This document shows positions 6,349-6,613 of a stretch of DNA of 6,613 nt, in pieces. The notes below the pieces were generated by a model. The model saw nothing but the letters and a program-made list of their open reading frames with translations, was not told where the DNA came from and searched no databases. A program made the translations under genes and the position numbers. Origin of the DNA: an uncultured Erysipelotrichaceae bacterium. Lineage in GTDB: Bacteria > Bacillota_I > Bacilli_A > RFN20 > CAG-826. Numbering within the stretch: position 1 is the first letter of the stretch; the number at the start of each line of letters is the position of its first letter. The DNA lies in the NCBI GenBank assembly GCA_900321535.1, contig ONWJ01000063.1:1-6613 (forward strand), in the 5' to 3' direction.

Positions 6349-6377
6349 AGGACATCCTCAGGATTTTCACGTATAAT
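6349..6377 (+). promoter_or_regulatory. Predicted truB promoter with a -10 box 7 bp before the start codon
   Basis: TATAAT at 6372-6377 matches the consensus perfectly. AGGACA at 6349-6354 (4 of 6 matches to TTGACA) lies 17 bp upstream. The expected start of transcription, about 7 bp after the -10, coincides with the A of the truB ATG at 6385. The spacer contains a short palindrome, ATCCT-C-AGGAT (6354-6364). The sequence around the -10 (CGTATAATA) is the same as at the rimP promoter. Confidence 0.7.
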
Positions 6378-6384
6378 ACCGGTT

Positions 6385-6613
6385 ATGAGAAATGGCGGCA
6401 TTCTATTTATCGATAAACCAGTCGGCATGACTTCTCGCCAAGTCGATAATCAGATCGGCAAATTATTCCATACCCGTTCGGTAGGGCATCTAGGGACCTT
6501 AGATCCATTCGCTTCTGGCTTATTGATTTTAGGCGTGAACAAGGGCAACAAAATCCTTCCATATTTAGGAGATGATACGAAATCCTATATGGCGAGAATC
6601 CTTTTGGGAAAGA
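6385..6613 (+). CDS. truB: tRNA pseudouridine(55) synthase TruB (3' end missing)
   Basis: TruB converts U55 in the T-loop of tRNAs to pseudouridine and also acts as a tRNA-folding chaperone. The first 76 codons are present; the gene continues past the window. The N-terminal GILFIDKPVGMTSRQV (5-20) and the active-site block GHLGTLDPFASGLLIL (34-49), including catalytic Asp40, match the family closely. The ATG is the only start codon in this frame after the upstream in-frame stop at 6307, and it lies just before the conserved domain. No Shine-Dalgarno sequence is present; the nearest purine run (GAAAGGA, 6345-6351) is more than 30 nt upstream. Its codons look more A/T-rich (TTA, CTA, GGA) than those of infB, perhaps reflecting lower expression. 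Confidence 0.96.
   Translation, partial: MRNGGILFIDKPVGMTSRQVDNQIGKLFHTRSVGHLGTLDPFASGLLILGVNKGNKILPYLGDDTKSYMARILLGK

Overview
The window carries the conserved transcription/translation cluster rimP-nusA-rnpM(ylxR)-ylxQ-infB-rbfA, in the order typical of Bacillota (Firmicutes) and Mollicutes. It is preceded by the 3' part of an unrelated AAA ATPase gene and followed by the 5' end of truB. All genes are on the + strand. TGA works as a stop codon: both ATGA overlaps (3684-3687 and 3995-3998) end one gene in TGA, and the first gene also ends in TGA. That excludes the Mycoplasma/Spiroplasma code. Mid-range GC, a short IF2 (618 aa, almost no N-terminal extension), a NusA with a very long charged tail, and AGGAGG-type ribosome sites suggest an uncultured gut- or rumen-type member of the Bacilli near the Mollicutes/Erysipelotrichia (RF39/RFN20/Acholeplasma-like). 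The lineage is an inference and cannot be fixed from this window.

Layout. Positions 1-924 are the C-terminal 307 codons of a DUF4143-type AAA ATPase. Positions 925-1133 are intergenic: a tandem 10-bp repeat at the stop codon, a promoter (-10 TATAAT at 1036-1041), and a transcribed leader of about 85 nt with two hairpins, the second resembling a weak terminator with an interrupted U-tract. Positions 1134-6223 are the six-gene operon, with gaps of only a few bases to about 25 bp and two 4-bp overlaps. Positions 6228-6256 are a clear intrinsic terminator. Positions 6257-6384 hold two overlapping palindromes and a promoter whose -10 box lies only 7 bp before the truB ATG. truB (pseudouridine synthase) then runs off the end of the window. 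No stretch longer than 300 bp lacks a gene.

Functionally the operon joins ribosome maturation (RimP and RbfA for the 30S subunit, RnpM for RNase P modulation, YlxQ as an L7Ae-like RNA binder), transcription elongation/termination (NusA) and translation initiation (IF2). The most notable points are the roughly 240-residue tail on NusA, the loss of both glycines in the NusA KH2 GxxG loop, a possible NusA-responsive attenuator ahead of rimP-nusA, and a probable leaderless truB mRNA. I see no mobile element, CRISPR, defence system or biosynthetic cluster. Apart from those details this is an ordinary housekeeping region.
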